NCBI GenBank assembly: GCA_000403315.2
Contig: KE159636.1
Coordinates: 2,579,797-2,643,796 of the forward strand
From: Lachnospiraceae bacterium A2
GTDB lineage: Bacteria > Bacillota > Clostridia > Lachnospirales > Lachnospiraceae
Length of the DNA stretch: 64,000 bases
Reading direction: 5' to 3'
Under the pieces are notes generated by a model. That model was not told the DNA's origin. It worked only from the letters and a program-made list of their open reading frames with translations, and ran no database searches. The position numbers were made by a program, and so were the translations under genes. Below are positions 24,092 through 33,621 of the stretch, piece by piece; within the stretch, counting starts at the first letter, position 1; each line of letters starts with the position of its first letter.

Positions 24092-25537
24092 ATGGATCAG
24101 ACAGTTGACGTAATCATAGTAGGGGCCGGCGCGTCAGGCCTTACTGCCGGAATCCAGGCAGCAAGGCAGGGGGCAAGGGTCCTGATTTTAGAGCATATGG
24201 ATAAAGCCGGGAAAAAGATTCTGGCGACAGGGAACGGAAAATGTAATTTTACCAATGAAAAGCAGGGCATTGCATATTACAGAGGCAAGAACCCTGCCTT
24301 TGTCTTGCCCTCCCTTAGGCAGTTCGGGGTTCCGGAAACCCTCCGGTTCTTCCGGGAATTGGGCGTCCATGGGAAGGCAAAGCGGGACGGGTATTATTAC
24401 CCGGCCAGCGGGCAGGCGTCCTCCGTGCTGGAGGTGCTCCTGATGGAGTGCCGCAGGCTTGGGGTAACGGTGGAATGTGGGGTGGGCATCCGCTCCATCC
24501 AGAAAAAACATGGGGCATTCCTCTTTCGCGCCAAGCAGGGGCTGTTCCAAAGCAAGGCCTGCATCCTTGCCACCGGGGGGAAAGCAGCAAAAAAAACAGG
24601 CAGCGACGGCAGCGGGTTCCCCTATATTTTAGGGTTTGGGCACCATGTGGCGGAGCTTGTGCCAGCCTTGGTCCAATTGCAGGGAAAACAGCCATTTTTA
24701 AAAGAAGCTGCAGGAACCCGTGCAGAATGCAATGTTATGCTTTACATAGACGGCAAAAAAGCCGCCGAAGATCTGGGGGAGCTGCAGCTTACGGAATTTG
24801 GCGTGTCCGGGATCCCTGTGTTCCAGGTCAGCCGCCATGCATCCTATGGGCTCCTCAAAGGGAAACAGGTATCGGTAAGGCTGGACTTCCTCCCCGGGCT
24901 TCCAAGGCAGCAGGCCGTCCAGCTTTTGGAGGAGCGGTTCATCCTCTACGGGGAAGGGAAATCCGCAGAAGAAGCCCTTATTGGTCTGTTCCCCCAGAAG
25001 CTGAACCGGGTGCTCCTAAAGGAAAGCGGCATCCCGCTGGGGAAACCGGCGGCCTCCTGCAGGAAGCAGGAGCTGTCCCGGCTGGCTGCATGTGCACAGC
25101 AGCTTTTGGTGGACATTGCCGGGACAAAGGGGTTTGACAGCGCGCAGGTAACCGCCGGGGGCGCAGACACCGATGAAATCTGCCCGGACACCATGGAATC
25201 CAAGTTAGTGCCGGGGCTTTTTTTTGCCGGGGAAGTGATGGACATTGACGGGATGTGCGGCGGCTACAACCTCCAGTGGGCATGGACAAGCGGATCCGTG
25301 GCCGGGATGGCGGCGGCAGCCTATGCGGGGCATCCAAGGCAGGCGGGAACCGCCGGGATTACAACAGGAAAGAGGGCAATGCATGATAAGGATACAGCAG
25401 TTAAAGCTACCCATCCCCCATACCGAGGGGCAATTGATAGGGAAAATTGCAAAAACACTGGGCGTAAAGCCCCAGGCAGTAAAAGGGTACAAAATCAGGA
25501 AACAGTCCATAGACGCCCGCAAAAAAGACAGGGTTAG
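24092..25537 (+). CDS. NAD(P)/FAD-dependent oxidoreductase, HI0933 family
   Basis: A flavoprotein with the N-terminal dinucleotide-binding motif GAGASG (residues 11-16), the family motif GNGKCNFTN, and the C-terminal FAD-contact region GEVMDIDGMCGGYNLQWAWTSG split here over residues about 385-410. HI0933 proteins normally end within some 20 residues of that motif; this one runs about 70 residues further in a low-quality, basic tail that overlaps the next gene by 155 bases in another frame. The original stop was probably lost. Start at 24092 (MDQTVDVIIVGAG). The substrate is unknown. Confidence 0.85.
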   Translation: MDQTVDVIIVGAGASGLTAGIQAARQGARVLILEHMDKAGKKILATGNGKCNFTNEKQGIAYYRGKNPAFVLPSLRQFGVPETLRFFRELGVHGKAKRDGYYYPASGQASSVLEVLLMECRRLGVTVECGVGIRSIQKKHGAFLFRAKQGLFQSKACILATGGKAAKKTGSDGSGFPYILGFGHHVAELVPALVQLQGKQPFLKEAAGTRAECNVMLYIDGKKAAEDLGELQLTEFGVSGIPVFQVSRHASYGLLKGKQVSVRLDFLPGLPRQQAVQLLEERFILYGEGKSAEEALIGLFPQKLNRVLLKESGIPLGKPAASCRKQELSRLAACAQQLLVDIAGTKGFDSAQVTAGGADTDEICPDTMESKLVPGLFFAGEVMDIDGMCGGYNLQWAWTSGSVAGMAAAAYAGHPRQAGTAGITTGKRAMHDKDTAVKATHPPYRGAIDRENCKNTGRKAPGSKRVQNQETVHRRPQKRQG

Positions 25538-26987
25538 CTATGTTTACACCATAGACGCAGATGTGGGACAGGAATCCCGCATCCTAAAGAAAGGGGACAG
25601 GCCAAATGTGTCCTTAGCCAGCGATACCCCCTACCAGTTCCCAGCCAGCGGGGAACTCCCCCTGCCCCACAGGCCGGTGGTTGTAGGCAGCGGGCCGGCA
25701 GGCCTGTTCTGCGCCTACCTGCTGGCAAAGCATGGCTATGCCCCCATCATCCTGGAACGGGGCAAGTGCATGAAGGAGCGGGCCAGGGATGTGGAAATGT
25801 TCTGGCAGGGGAACCAGCTCAGCCCGGAATCAAACATCCAGTTTGGGGAAGGCGGCGCAGGGGCTTTTTCCGATGGGAAACTGAATACCTTGGTAAAGGA
25901 CGTAAAAGGGCGCAGCCAGGCAGCCTTAGATATTTTTATCCGCCACGGCGCCCCGGAAGAAATCGGCTACCAGTCCAAGCCCCATATTGGGACGGACCTT
26001 TTGCGGGGCGTGATTACGGACATGCGCCGCCAGATCGAAGCGTGGGGCGGGAGCTTCCTGTTCCAAACCAGGATGGACGGGCTTACATTCCGGCAGGGAA
26101 GGCTGGCCGGCTTAACCTGCACCCAGAAGGGGAACCCTGTTTCCATAGATACAGGCATTGCCATCCTTGCCATCGGGCACAGCGCAAGGGACACCTTCCG
26201 GCTGCTCCACGGCGAAGGCTTTGCCATGGAAGCCAAGCCCTTCGCCGTAGGGCTGCGGGTGGAGCATCCCCAAGCCATGGTAAATGAAAGCCAATATGGC
26301 CCTAAATTTGCCGGGAAGCTCCCTGCCGCCCCTTATAAATTAACGGCAAACCTGCCAAACGGCAGGGGCGTCTATTCCTTCTGCATGTGCCCGGGGGGCT
26401 ATGTGGTAAACGCCTCCTCAGAGCCCGGGCGGGTTGCCGTCAATGGGATGAGCTACAGCAGCCGGGATGGGGCAAATGCCAACAGCGCCATTATCGTCAC
26501 GGTAACGCCGGAGGATTTCGGGGCTTCCGGCCCATTAGGGGGCGTGGAATTTCAGCAGAAGCTGGAAGAAAAGGCATACCAGATTGGGAAGGGCAGGGTG
26601 CCCCAGCAGTTATTCGGGGATTTTGAGGAAGGCAGGGTTTCCGCTTCTTATGGCGGCTTCCCTTCTGCCATCCGGGGCCAGAAGGGGTTTGGCCCGCTGC
26701 ATACCCTGTTCCCAGCCGGGATTTCCGATTCCTTCTGCCAGGGGATGCACCAGTTTTCCAAAAAAATCCCTGGCTTCTGCCGCCCGGACGCCATCCTGTC
26801 CGGGGTAGAAAGCCGGACGTCATCCCCAGTCAGGATTATACGGGACGCGCAGTTTGAAAGCAGCAAGCGTGGGGTATACCCCTGTGGGGAAGGCGCAGGG
26901 TACGCAGGCGGCATTATGTCCGCAGCCATGGACGGGATGAAGGTTGCCGAGGCAGTTGCAGGGAAATACCGTCCGCCTGCCCCATAA
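25383..26987 (+). CDS. FAD-dependent dehydrogenase (COG2509 type)
   Basis: A 534-residue flavoprotein. A basic N-terminal domain (about 1-90) precedes the FAD-binding motif VVGSGPAGLFCAYLLAKHGY; later blocks include FGEGGAGAFSDGKLNTL and the C-terminal GEGAGYAGGIMSAAMDGMKV. This fits the uncharacterised dehydrogenase family widespread in Clostridia. Start at 25383 (MIRIQQLKLP) has GGAAAGAGGG upstream. The first 155 bases overlap the end of the previous flavoprotein gene. mutS follows 28 bases later, so all may be cotranscribed. Confidence 0.87.
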   Translation: MIRIQQLKLPIPHTEGQLIGKIAKTLGVKPQAVKGYKIRKQSIDARKKDRVSYVYTIDADVGQESRILKKGDRPNVSLASDTPYQFPASGELPLPHRPVVVGSGPAGLFCAYLLAKHGYAPIILERGKCMKERARDVEMFWQGNQLSPESNIQFGEGGAGAFSDGKLNTLVKDVKGRSQAALDIFIRHGAPEEIGYQSKPHIGTDLLRGVITDMRRQIEAWGGSFLFQTRMDGLTFRQGRLAGLTCTQKGNPVSIDTGIAILAIGHSARDTFRLLHGEGFAMEAKPFAVGLRVEHPQAMVNESQYGPKFAGKLPAAPYKLTANLPNGRGVYSFCMCPGGYVVNASSEPGRVAVNGMSYSSRDGANANSAIIVTVTPEDFGASGPLGGVEFQQKLEEKAYQIGKGRVPQQLFGDFEEGRVSASYGGFPSAIRGQKGFGPLHTLFPAGISDSFCQGMHQFSKKIPGFCRPDAILSGVESRTSSPVRIIRDAQFESSKRGVYPCGEGAGYAGGIMSAAMDGMKVAEAVAGKYRPPAP

Positions 26988-27015
26988 AATTACAACAGAG
27001 GAGGGAAGTATTACC

Positions 27016-29670
27016 GTGTCAGAATACACACCAATGATGCAGCAATATATAGATACGAAAAAGGATTATAAGGATTGCATCCTGTTTTACCGCCTGGGGG
27101 ATTTCTACGAGATGTTTTTCGAGGACGCAAAGACCGCTTCCAAGGAACTGGAAATCACCCTAACCGGGAAAAACTGTGGGAAGGACGAAAAGGCTCCCAT
27201 GTGCGGGGTCCCTTACCATTCGGTGGAATCCTATTTGAATAAATTAGTAGCCAAGGGCTATAAGGTAGCCATCTGCGAGCAGGTGGAAGACCCAAAGATG
27301 GCAAGGGGCCTGGTCCGGCGGGAGGTCGTGCGGATTGTCACGCCAGGGACCAACCTGGACACGCAGGCCCTGGACGAAACCAAGAACAATTACATCATGT
27401 GCATTGCATATATAGAGGACCGCTACGGCGTTTCCATTGCGGACGTCACCACCGGGGATTACTATGTGACGGAGGTAGACCAGGAAGCAAAGCTAAAGGA
27501 TGAAATACATAAATTTGCCCCATCGGAAATCATCTGCAATGAGGCATTTTCTATGTCGGGGATGGACCTTGAGGACTTAAAGCAGCGGCTTGGGATCGCC
27601 GTCTATGCTTTGGACGCCTGGTATTTCAGCGATGAAACAGCCAGGAACACGCTGCTGTCCCATTTTAAGGTGTCAAACCTCCAGGGGCTTGGGATTACGG
27701 ACTATGAGTGCGGCACCATTGCAGCAGGGGCGCTTTTGAAATACCTGTATGAAACCCAGAAGAACAGCCTTGCCAACATGACTTCCCTGCAGCTTTACCT
27801 CAGCGGGAAATACATGGTGATTGACAGCTCCACAAGGCGGAACCTGGAACTGGTGGAAACCCTGCGGGAAAAGCAGAAGCGCGGTTCCCTGCTGTGGGTG
27901 CTGGACAAGACAAGGACCGCCATGGGGGCAAGGATGCTCCGCAGCTGCGTGGAACAGCCCCTGATTGACCGGCAGGGAATTGAAGGGCGGCTGGATGCCG
28001 TGGAGTCCTTAAACCGCAGCGCCATGCTCCGGGAAGAACTAAGGGAATACTTAAACCCCATCTATGACTTAGAGCGCCTAATCAGCCGCGTCACCTACCA
28101 GACTGCCAACCCGAGGGATTTGACAGCCTTTAAAAGCTCCTTGGAAATGCTCCCCCATATCCATGCCCTCCTTGGGGAATTTGACGCCGCCCTGCTTCTG
28201 GAAATCCAGTCAGAGCTTGATGTCCTGGAAGACATTTACCAGTTGGTGGATGCATCCATCAAGGAAGACCCGCCCATTTCCATCCGGGACGGGGGCATCA
28301 TAAAGGAAGGGTACGACGAGGAGATTGACAAGCTGCGCCATGCCAAGACGGAAGGGAAGACATGGCTGATGGAGCTGGAAACAAAGGAACGGGAAAAGAC
28401 CGGAATCAAAAACCTGCGCATCCGGTACAACAAGGTATTCGGCTATTATCTGGAAGTCACAAATTCCTACCAGAACCTTGTCCCGGACTACTATACCAGA
28501 AAGCAGACCCTTGCTAACGCAGAACGCTATATTACAGCAGAACTTAAGGAACTGGAGGATATCATCCTTGGGGCGGAGGATAAACTGGTTTCCCTGGAAT
28601 ATGAAACCTTCCGGGACATCCGGGACAAGATTGCAGACGAAGTGCTGCGCATCCAGAAGACAGCCAAGGCCGTGGCAAAGGCAGACGTCCTGGCCGCCCT
28701 TTCCCTTGTGGCAGAGCGGAACAATTACTGCCGCCCCTCCATAAATGAGAACGGCGTCATTGACATCAAGAACGGGCGCCACCCGGTGGTGGAGCAGATG
28801 ATTGACAACGACATGTTCATTTCCAATGACACTTACCTTGACAACCACAAGAAGCGCATTTCCATTATCACAGGCCCCAATATGGCAGGGAAATCCACCT
28901 ATATGCGCCAGACCGCCCTGATTGTGCTGATGGCGCAGATTGGCAGCTTCGTCCCGGCGGAACAGGCCAAAATCGGGATTGTGGACCGGATTTTCACCCG
29001 GGTAGGGGCTTCCGACGACTTGGCAAGCGGACAGAGCACCTTTATGGTGGAAATGACGGAGGTTGCCAATATTCTGCGGAACGCCACCAGCAACAGCCTT
29101 CTGGTCCTGGATGAAATCGGCCGGGGCACCAGCACCTTCGACGGGCTCAGCATTGCATGGGCCGTGGTGGAGCATATCAGCAACCCCAAGCTCCTTGGGG
29201 CGAAAACACTATTTGCCACCCATTACCATGAGCTGACGGAGCTGGAAGGCAAGCTGAACAACGTCAATAATTACTGCATTGCCGTAAAGGAAAAAGGGGA
29301 CGACGTGGTATTTTTAAGGAAAATTGTCCCCGGCGGCGCGGACAAAAGCTATGGCATCCAGGTGGCAAAGCTGGCAGGGGTGCCGGAAAGCGTCATTGAA
29401 CGGGCCAAGGCCATTTCCGAGGAACTCAGCGCCCACGACATTGCGGAGCTTACTGGGAGCCTGATTTCGGAGAACACCAGGCCCAAAAAGAAGCAGGAAA
29501 AGTTAGACGAGGTGGACCTGACCCAAATGTCCCTGTTTGACACGGTAAAGGACGACGACATTATCGGGGAAATCCGGGAGCTGGACCTTGGGAACCTGAC
29601 GCCCATTGACGCGCTGAATAAGCTGTACCATTTGCAGAGCAAGGTTAAGAACCGCTGGAAGTTTACATAA
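27016..29670 (+). CDS. mutS: DNA mismatch repair protein MutS
   Basis: An 884-residue MutS. The mismatch-reading motif is intact (GDFYEMF, with the F-x-E pair Phe30 and Glu32), then connector, lever and clamp domains, and an ABC-type ATPase with Walker A GPNMAGKST (Lys626), Walker B LVLDEIGRGTSTFDG and a C-terminal helical dimer part. It recognises mispairs and recruits MutL. The GTG at 27016 is chosen for its GAGGAGGG site; ATG 27034 is possible. Normally mutL follows directly; here two foreign-looking genes sit between them. Confidence 0.96.
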   Translation: MSEYTPMMQQYIDTKKDYKDCILFYRLGDFYEMFFEDAKTASKELEITLTGKNCGKDEKAPMCGVPYHSVESYLNKLVAKGYKVAICEQVEDPKMARGLVRREVVRIVTPGTNLDTQALDETKNNYIMCIAYIEDRYGVSIADVTTGDYYVTEVDQEAKLKDEIHKFAPSEIICNEAFSMSGMDLEDLKQRLGIAVYALDAWYFSDETARNTLLSHFKVSNLQGLGITDYECGTIAAGALLKYLYETQKNSLANMTSLQLYLSGKYMVIDSSTRRNLELVETLREKQKRGSLLWVLDKTRTAMGARMLRSCVEQPLIDRQGIEGRLDAVESLNRSAMLREELREYLNPIYDLERLISRVTYQTANPRDLTAFKSSLEMLPHIHALLGEFDAALLLEIQSELDVLEDIYQLVDASIKEDPPISIRDGGIIKEGYDEEIDKLRHAKTEGKTWLMELETKEREKTGIKNLRIRYNKVFGYYLEVTNSYQNLVPDYYTRKQTLANAERYITAELKELEDIILGAEDKLVSLEYETFRDIRDKIADEVLRIQKTAKAVAKADVLAALSLVAERNNYCRPSINENGVIDIKNGRHPVVEQMIDNDMFISNDTYLDNHKKRISIITGPNMAGKSTYMRQTALIVLMAQIGSFVPAEQAKIGIVDRIFTRVGASDDLASGQSTFMVEMTEVANILRNATSNSLLVLDEIGRGTSTFDGLSIAWAVVEHISNPKLLGAKTLFATHYHELTELEGKLNNVNNYCIAVKEKGDDVVFLRKIVPGGADKSYGIQVAKLAGVPESVIERAKAISEELSAHDIAELTGSLISENTRPKKKQEKLDEVDLTQMSLFDTVKDDDIIGEIRELDLGNLTPIDALNKLYHLQSKVKNRWKFT

Positions 29671-29717
29671 TATTTTTATGGAAACTTAAGAGCTATGGAA
29701 GGAGTGTGATATACTTT

Positions 29718-30803
29718 ATGCAAGTTGAAAATTTAATAGAAAATGTAGATAACCAAATCATAAATATCAGGACAAAAAGCCTGGATGTTTCCTTTAATGA
29801 ATTATATGACATGTATACAGATGGAGAATTAATCATTGCACCGGACTACCAAAGGCTGTTCCGTTGGGAAGCAGAAAAACAGTCACGCTTCATGGAATCT
29901 TTGATTTTAGAGATGCCAGTTCCCCCCATTTTTGTGATAGAAATCAAAGATGGGGAATACGAACTGATAGACGGGCTCCAGAGGGTATCCAGTTATCTTC
30001 ATTTCCGTGGGGAAGTATTGGGGGAGGAAACCACGGAGCCTTTGGTATTAAGTGGCTGCGACATCGTGCCTGCATTAAATGGCATGACTTTTGACATGCT
30101 CCCAAAACCTTTGCAGATCAAAATAAAAAGAAGCTTTGTCAGGATGGAAGTTATTAAGAAAGAAAGTGAGCCAAGCCTAAAATACCATATGTTTAAACGG
30201 CTCAACACAGGCGGGGAACTGTTGTCCGCACAGGAAATCAGGAATTGTACCGTCCGTCTTTTGGATTCTAAGGCATTGATATTTTTAGAAGAATGCAGCA
30301 GGAACAAGGATTTTAAAGCTGTGATTGACAAAATTGGCAAAAAAAGCTTTAAGGTAAAATATGACCAAGAACTGGTGCTTCGCTTTTTTGCTTTGAAAAA
30401 TGATTTGGCAAACTACAGATATCCCGTTACAGAATACTTTACCCGTTACCTGGAAAAAATCACAACTGGAGAAGAAGTATTTGATTATGCCAAAGAAAAG
30501 CGGGTTTTTGAACAGACCTTCTACATCATAAACCAGTCGCTAGGGAGCAGTGCATTTTCAAGTAGGACAAAGCTTGGGCACGAAAGGAATGATTTTGTTT
30601 TATATTTTTATGACGGAATTACAATTGCATTAGGGAAAGTGACTGGTTCCTTCCAGGAAACCAAAGAGTATGGAAGATTAAGGGACGCCATTAACCATGT
30701 GAAATTTGGAGAAGAAATCCAGTCCTATAAGACAGGGAACATTAATAGCATGGCAAAACGGATTGAACTCTTTTTGGCGGGGGTGAACTCGGCCATTGAC
30801 TAA
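29718..30803 (+). CDS. DUF262 (GmrSD/ParB-like) protein
   Basis: A 361-residue DUF262 protein. Motifs in order: PDYQRLFRW (42-50), SLILEMPVPPIF (61-72), IDGLQR (84-89; the DGxQR signature of this ParB/Srx-like fold, which binds and often hydrolyses NTP) and FKRLNTGGELLSAQEIRNC (about 159-177). The C-terminal half is a helical region with no DUF1524 HNH nuclease domain, so unlike GmrSD the nuclease would come from a partner: the HEPN protein encoded by the next gene, which overlaps by 8 bases. Clearly more AT-rich than mutS and mutL. Proposed role: sensor/NTPase of a two-gene defence or toxin module. ATG 29718 follows AAGGAG by a rather long gap. Confidence 0.85.
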   Translation: MQVENLIENVDNQIINIRTKSLDVSFNELYDMYTDGELIIAPDYQRLFRWEAEKQSRFMESLILEMPVPPIFVIEIKDGEYELIDGLQRVSSYLHFRGEVLGEETTEPLVLSGCDIVPALNGMTFDMLPKPLQIKIKRSFVRMEVIKKESEPSLKYHMFKRLNTGGELLSAQEIRNCTVRLLDSKALIFLEECSRNKDFKAVIDKIGKKSFKVKYDQELVLRFFALKNDLANYRYPVTEYFTRYLEKITTGEEVFDYAKEKRVFEQTFYIINQSLGSSAFSSRTKLGHERNDFVLYFYDGITIALGKVTGSFQETKEYGRLRDAINHVKFGEEIQSYKTGNINSMAKRIELFLAGVNSAID

Positions 30804-31494
30804 AGAAGAACTGCGCACAGCAATGGAAACAGAACTGGCTTGGAGACAAGAAGAATTGGCATTTATGAAAAACCAGTTATCAAATATTGATGGGGGACTG
30901 CTGCAAGATAAGTATAGGAAAAGTTTAGTGCTGATGCTATATTCCCACTTTGAAGGCTTTGTAAAAATATGCCTGTTATCCTATATCCAGTATGTCAATT
31001 CTTTGCATTTGAAAAGGGAGTGCTTCAATGAAAGGCTAATCGCTTCTTCCATGAACCGGGAATTTAATGCATTTGACAATAATGATGAAAAATGTAGCAT
31101 TTTCAAGAAAAAACTTCCAGAAGACAAGCGTCTGCACCGGTTTTACCGGCGGGTTAATTTTTTGGAAACACTAGAGGACTTCAAAGCAGAGGATTTAATG
31201 ATACCAGACGAAACGATTGACACGGAATCTAACCTGTGGTATATCGTCCTCCAGAAAAATTTATATAAAGTAGGCTTGCCCGTTGATTTATTTGATGATT
31301 TTTCAAAAGATATTGATGCACTTGTAAACAGGAGAAATTCTATTGCACATGGTACAGAACGTGCGGGTGTGACAAAGAACGAATATGCCAAATGGGAAAC
31401 AAAAGCTTACCAGGTGATGGAAGATATTATCCGCTGCATCTATGCCACTGTCAGCCATGAAAAATATTTAAAGGAGCCCATATGCCAAACATAG
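30796..31494 (+). CDS. MAE_28990/MAE_18760-type HEPN protein
   Basis: A 232-residue helical protein with the HEPN ribonuclease motif R-x4-H at Arg180-His185 (RRNSIAHG), flanked by long helices and an N-terminal block typical of the MAE_28990/MAE_18760 family (KYRKSLVLMLYSHFEGFVKI). HEPN proteins of this kind are predicted RNases used in abortive infection and toxin-antitoxin systems. The TTG start lies inside the last codons of the DUF262 gene (8-base overlap) and the 3' end overlaps mutL by 13 bases, carrying mutL's ribosome site. That makes mutL translation depend on this gene. AT-rich like its partner; horizontal origin likely. Confidence 0.85.
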   Translation: MTKEELRTAMETELAWRQEELAFMKNQLSNIDGGLLQDKYRKSLVLMLYSHFEGFVKICLLSYIQYVNSLHLKRECFNERLIASSMNREFNAFDNNDEKCSIFKKKLPEDKRLHRFYRRVNFLETLEDFKAEDLMIPDETIDTESNLWYIVLQKNLYKVGLPVDLFDDFSKDIDALVNRRNSIAHGTERAGVTKNEYAKWETKAYQVMEDIIRCIYATVSHEKYLKEPICQT

Positions 31495-33554
31495 AAATTT
31501 TAGACCAACAGACCATTGACAAAATTGCAGCAGGTGAAGTCATTGAGCGCCCCTCCTCCGTGGTAAAGGAGCTGGTTGAAAACGCCATAGACGCCAAAGC
31601 CAGCGCCATTACTGTGGAAATCAAGGAGGGCGGCAGTTCCTTCCTCCGCATTACGGACAATGGGTGCGGCATGGAAGCGGAAGAAGTGCCCCTTGCCTTC
31701 CTGCGCCATTCCACCAGCAAAATTCGGAATGTGGAGGATTTGCTGACGGTATCCTCCCTTGGGTTCCGGGGGGAAGCGCTGAGCAGCATTGCGGCAGTTT
31801 CCCAAGTGGAGCTGATTACCAAGACCTTTTCCAGCTTTAGCGGCACCCGCTATGTCATTGAGGGCGGGGAAGAAAAGTCCAGGGAAGAAATCGGCGCCCC
31901 GGAGGGCACCACCTTTCTGGTACGCAACCTTTTCTACAATACGCCTGCACGGCGGAAGTTCCTGAAAACCCCCCAGACAGAAGCTGGGTACATTGGGGAT
32001 TTGATGGAACGGCTGGCCCTGTCCCACCCGGAAATTTCCTTTAAGCTGATTGTAAACAACCAGCCCAAGCTGCACACCTCTGGAAACTCCAACTTAAAAG
32101 AAGTGATTTACCATGTCTATGGCCGCGACATTGCTTCCAACCTGATAGAAGTCCATGGGGAAAACGAATGGTTTTCCGTCCGTGGGTTTATTGGCAAGCC
32201 TTTGGTTTCCAGGGGGAACCGGAATTTTGAAAATTATTTCATTAACGGCAGGTATATTAAAAGCAGCCTGATTTCCAAAAGCATTGAAGAAGGCTATAAA
32301 TCTTTTGTGATGCAGCACAAATACCCTTTCACTGCCCTGCATATTTCCATCAGCGGAACTCTTTTAGACGTCAATGTCCATCCCACCAAAATGGAGCTGC
32401 GGTTCAGCAATGGGGAAGAGATATACGAGTTCCTAACCAGCCTGGTCCGGGACGCCATCAACCAAAGCGAACTGGTTTACCAGGTCAGCCTGGAGAAGGG
32501 GCAGGAAGGGAAGGCAAGGCAGGCCCGTGAAAAAAAGGAAAGGCTTACCTCCAGCCGCCACGCCCCGGAGCCTTTTGAGTCCAAACGCCTGGAAGCCGTG
32601 AAAAAAGCCATCCAGAAGGACAGCCCCTATGAACCGAAATACAACGGGCGTGAGCTCCCTGGACTGGCGGAGGAGGAAATTACATTTTCCTTCCAAAAGC
32701 AGCCCGGTGCAGCAGGGGGCTGTTCTGGGGACGGCCAGGAACTGGCATCCGGCAGCTTACATTCCGGCGCAGAAACGGGGGCAGAGAACGCTGCATCCCT
32801 GCCTTTCCAAGAAGCAATGGCGCAAGATCCGGCAATGCCGCTTCCTCAAAAAACAATAGCGCAAGATCCGGCAATGCCGCTGCCCCATGAAACAATAACA
32901 GAAGAAAAAGCAGAAGATGCAGCAGGGGCAGAGGATGCAGCAGGCTCCCCAAGAAAGCTCCTTGAAGAAGCTTCCCGGAAAGACCACCGGATCATCGGCC
33001 AGCTTTTTGATACCTACTGGCTGGTCGAATTTGACAGCAGCCTATATATTATCGACCAGCACGCAGCCCACGAAAAAGTCCTCTATGAACGGACCCTGTC
33101 CTCCCTGCGCAAAAAGGAATTTACCTCACAGGTAATTTACCCGCCCATCCTTTTGACCTTAAACATGCAGGAAGAATCGCTTTTAAAGAAATATATGCCC
33201 TATTTCCAGGAACTGGGCTACGAAATCGAGCATTTCGGCGGGAAAGAGTACTCCGTCACCGCAGTCCCCGCAAACCTTTTCGGGCTAGATGGGCAGGGGC
33301 TTGCCATTGAGATTTTGGACGGCCTGGCAAATTTCCATGGGAAGGAAACGCCCCAGATGATAACGGAAAAAATAGCTTCCATGTCCTGCAAAGCCGCCGT
33401 AAAGGGGAACCAGTCCCTTTCCCGTCCGGAATTGGAAGCATTAATCGGGGAACTCCTTTCACTGGAGAACCCTTACCATTGCCCCCATGGAAGGCCTACC
33501 ATTATTTCCATGCCAAAATATGAACTGGAGAAAAAATTTAAAAGGGTCCTCTAG
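31482..33554 (+). CDS. mutL: DNA mismatch repair protein MutL
   Basis: A 690-residue MutL. The N-terminal GHKL ATPase is complete (ELVENAIDAKA, DNGCGM, GFRGEALSSI). A long Pro/Ala/Glu linker (about 375-500) contains a 13-residue tandem duplication. The C-terminal domain has the endonuclease metal motif DQHA(x)2E (from Asp525) and CPHGRP (from Cys667), so this is a nicking MutL, as expected in bacteria without MutH. ATG 31482 follows AAAGGAG located within the upstream HEPN gene. It acts with the MutS encoded 1.8 kb upstream. Confidence 0.96.
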   Translation: MPNIEILDQQTIDKIAAGEVIERPSSVVKELVENAIDAKASAITVEIKEGGSSFLRITDNGCGMEAEEVPLAFLRHSTSKIRNVEDLLTVSSLGFRGEALSSIAAVSQVELITKTFSSFSGTRYVIEGGEEKSREEIGAPEGTTFLVRNLFYNTPARRKFLKTPQTEAGYIGDLMERLALSHPEISFKLIVNNQPKLHTSGNSNLKEVIYHVYGRDIASNLIEVHGENEWFSVRGFIGKPLVSRGNRNFENYFINGRYIKSSLISKSIEEGYKSFVMQHKYPFTALHISISGTLLDVNVHPTKMELRFSNGEEIYEFLTSLVRDAINQSELVYQVSLEKGQEGKARQAREKKERLTSSRHAPEPFESKRLEAVKKAIQKDSPYEPKYNGRELPGLAEEEITFSFQKQPGAAGGCSGDGQELASGSLHSGAETGAENAASLPFQEAMAQDPAMPLPQKTIAQDPAMPLPHETITEEKAEDAAGAEDAAGSPRKLLEEASRKDHRIIGQLFDTYWLVEFDSSLYIIDQHAAHEKVLYERTLSSLRKKEFTSQVIYPPILLTLNMQEESLLKKYMPYFQELGYEIEHFGGKEYSVTAVPANLFGLDGQGLAIEILDGLANFHGKETPQMITEKIASMSCKAAVKGNQSLSRPELEALIGELLSLENPYHCPHGRPTIISMPKYELEKKFKRVL
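32820..32897 (+). repeat. 39-base tandem duplication in the mutL linker
   Basis: Two units, 32820-32858 and 32859-32897, share GCGCAAGATCCGGCAATGCC and the following bases with few changes; each encodes AQDPAMPLP plus four residues. In-frame, in the flexible linker, so probably neutral. Confidence 0.7.
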
Positions 33555-33621
33555 TGTACTGGCACATTTATAATTAGGCAAACCTACCCATAACATAAAA
33601 CGGAAGGAGCGGACAGTTTTC

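Noticed and set aside
28210..29175. Long minus-strand open frame (321 codons) inside mutS
   Set aside because: It lies opposite a clear mutS in the strand's mirror frame, has no ribosome site and no family resemblance; GC-rich coding DNA often leaves such frames open.
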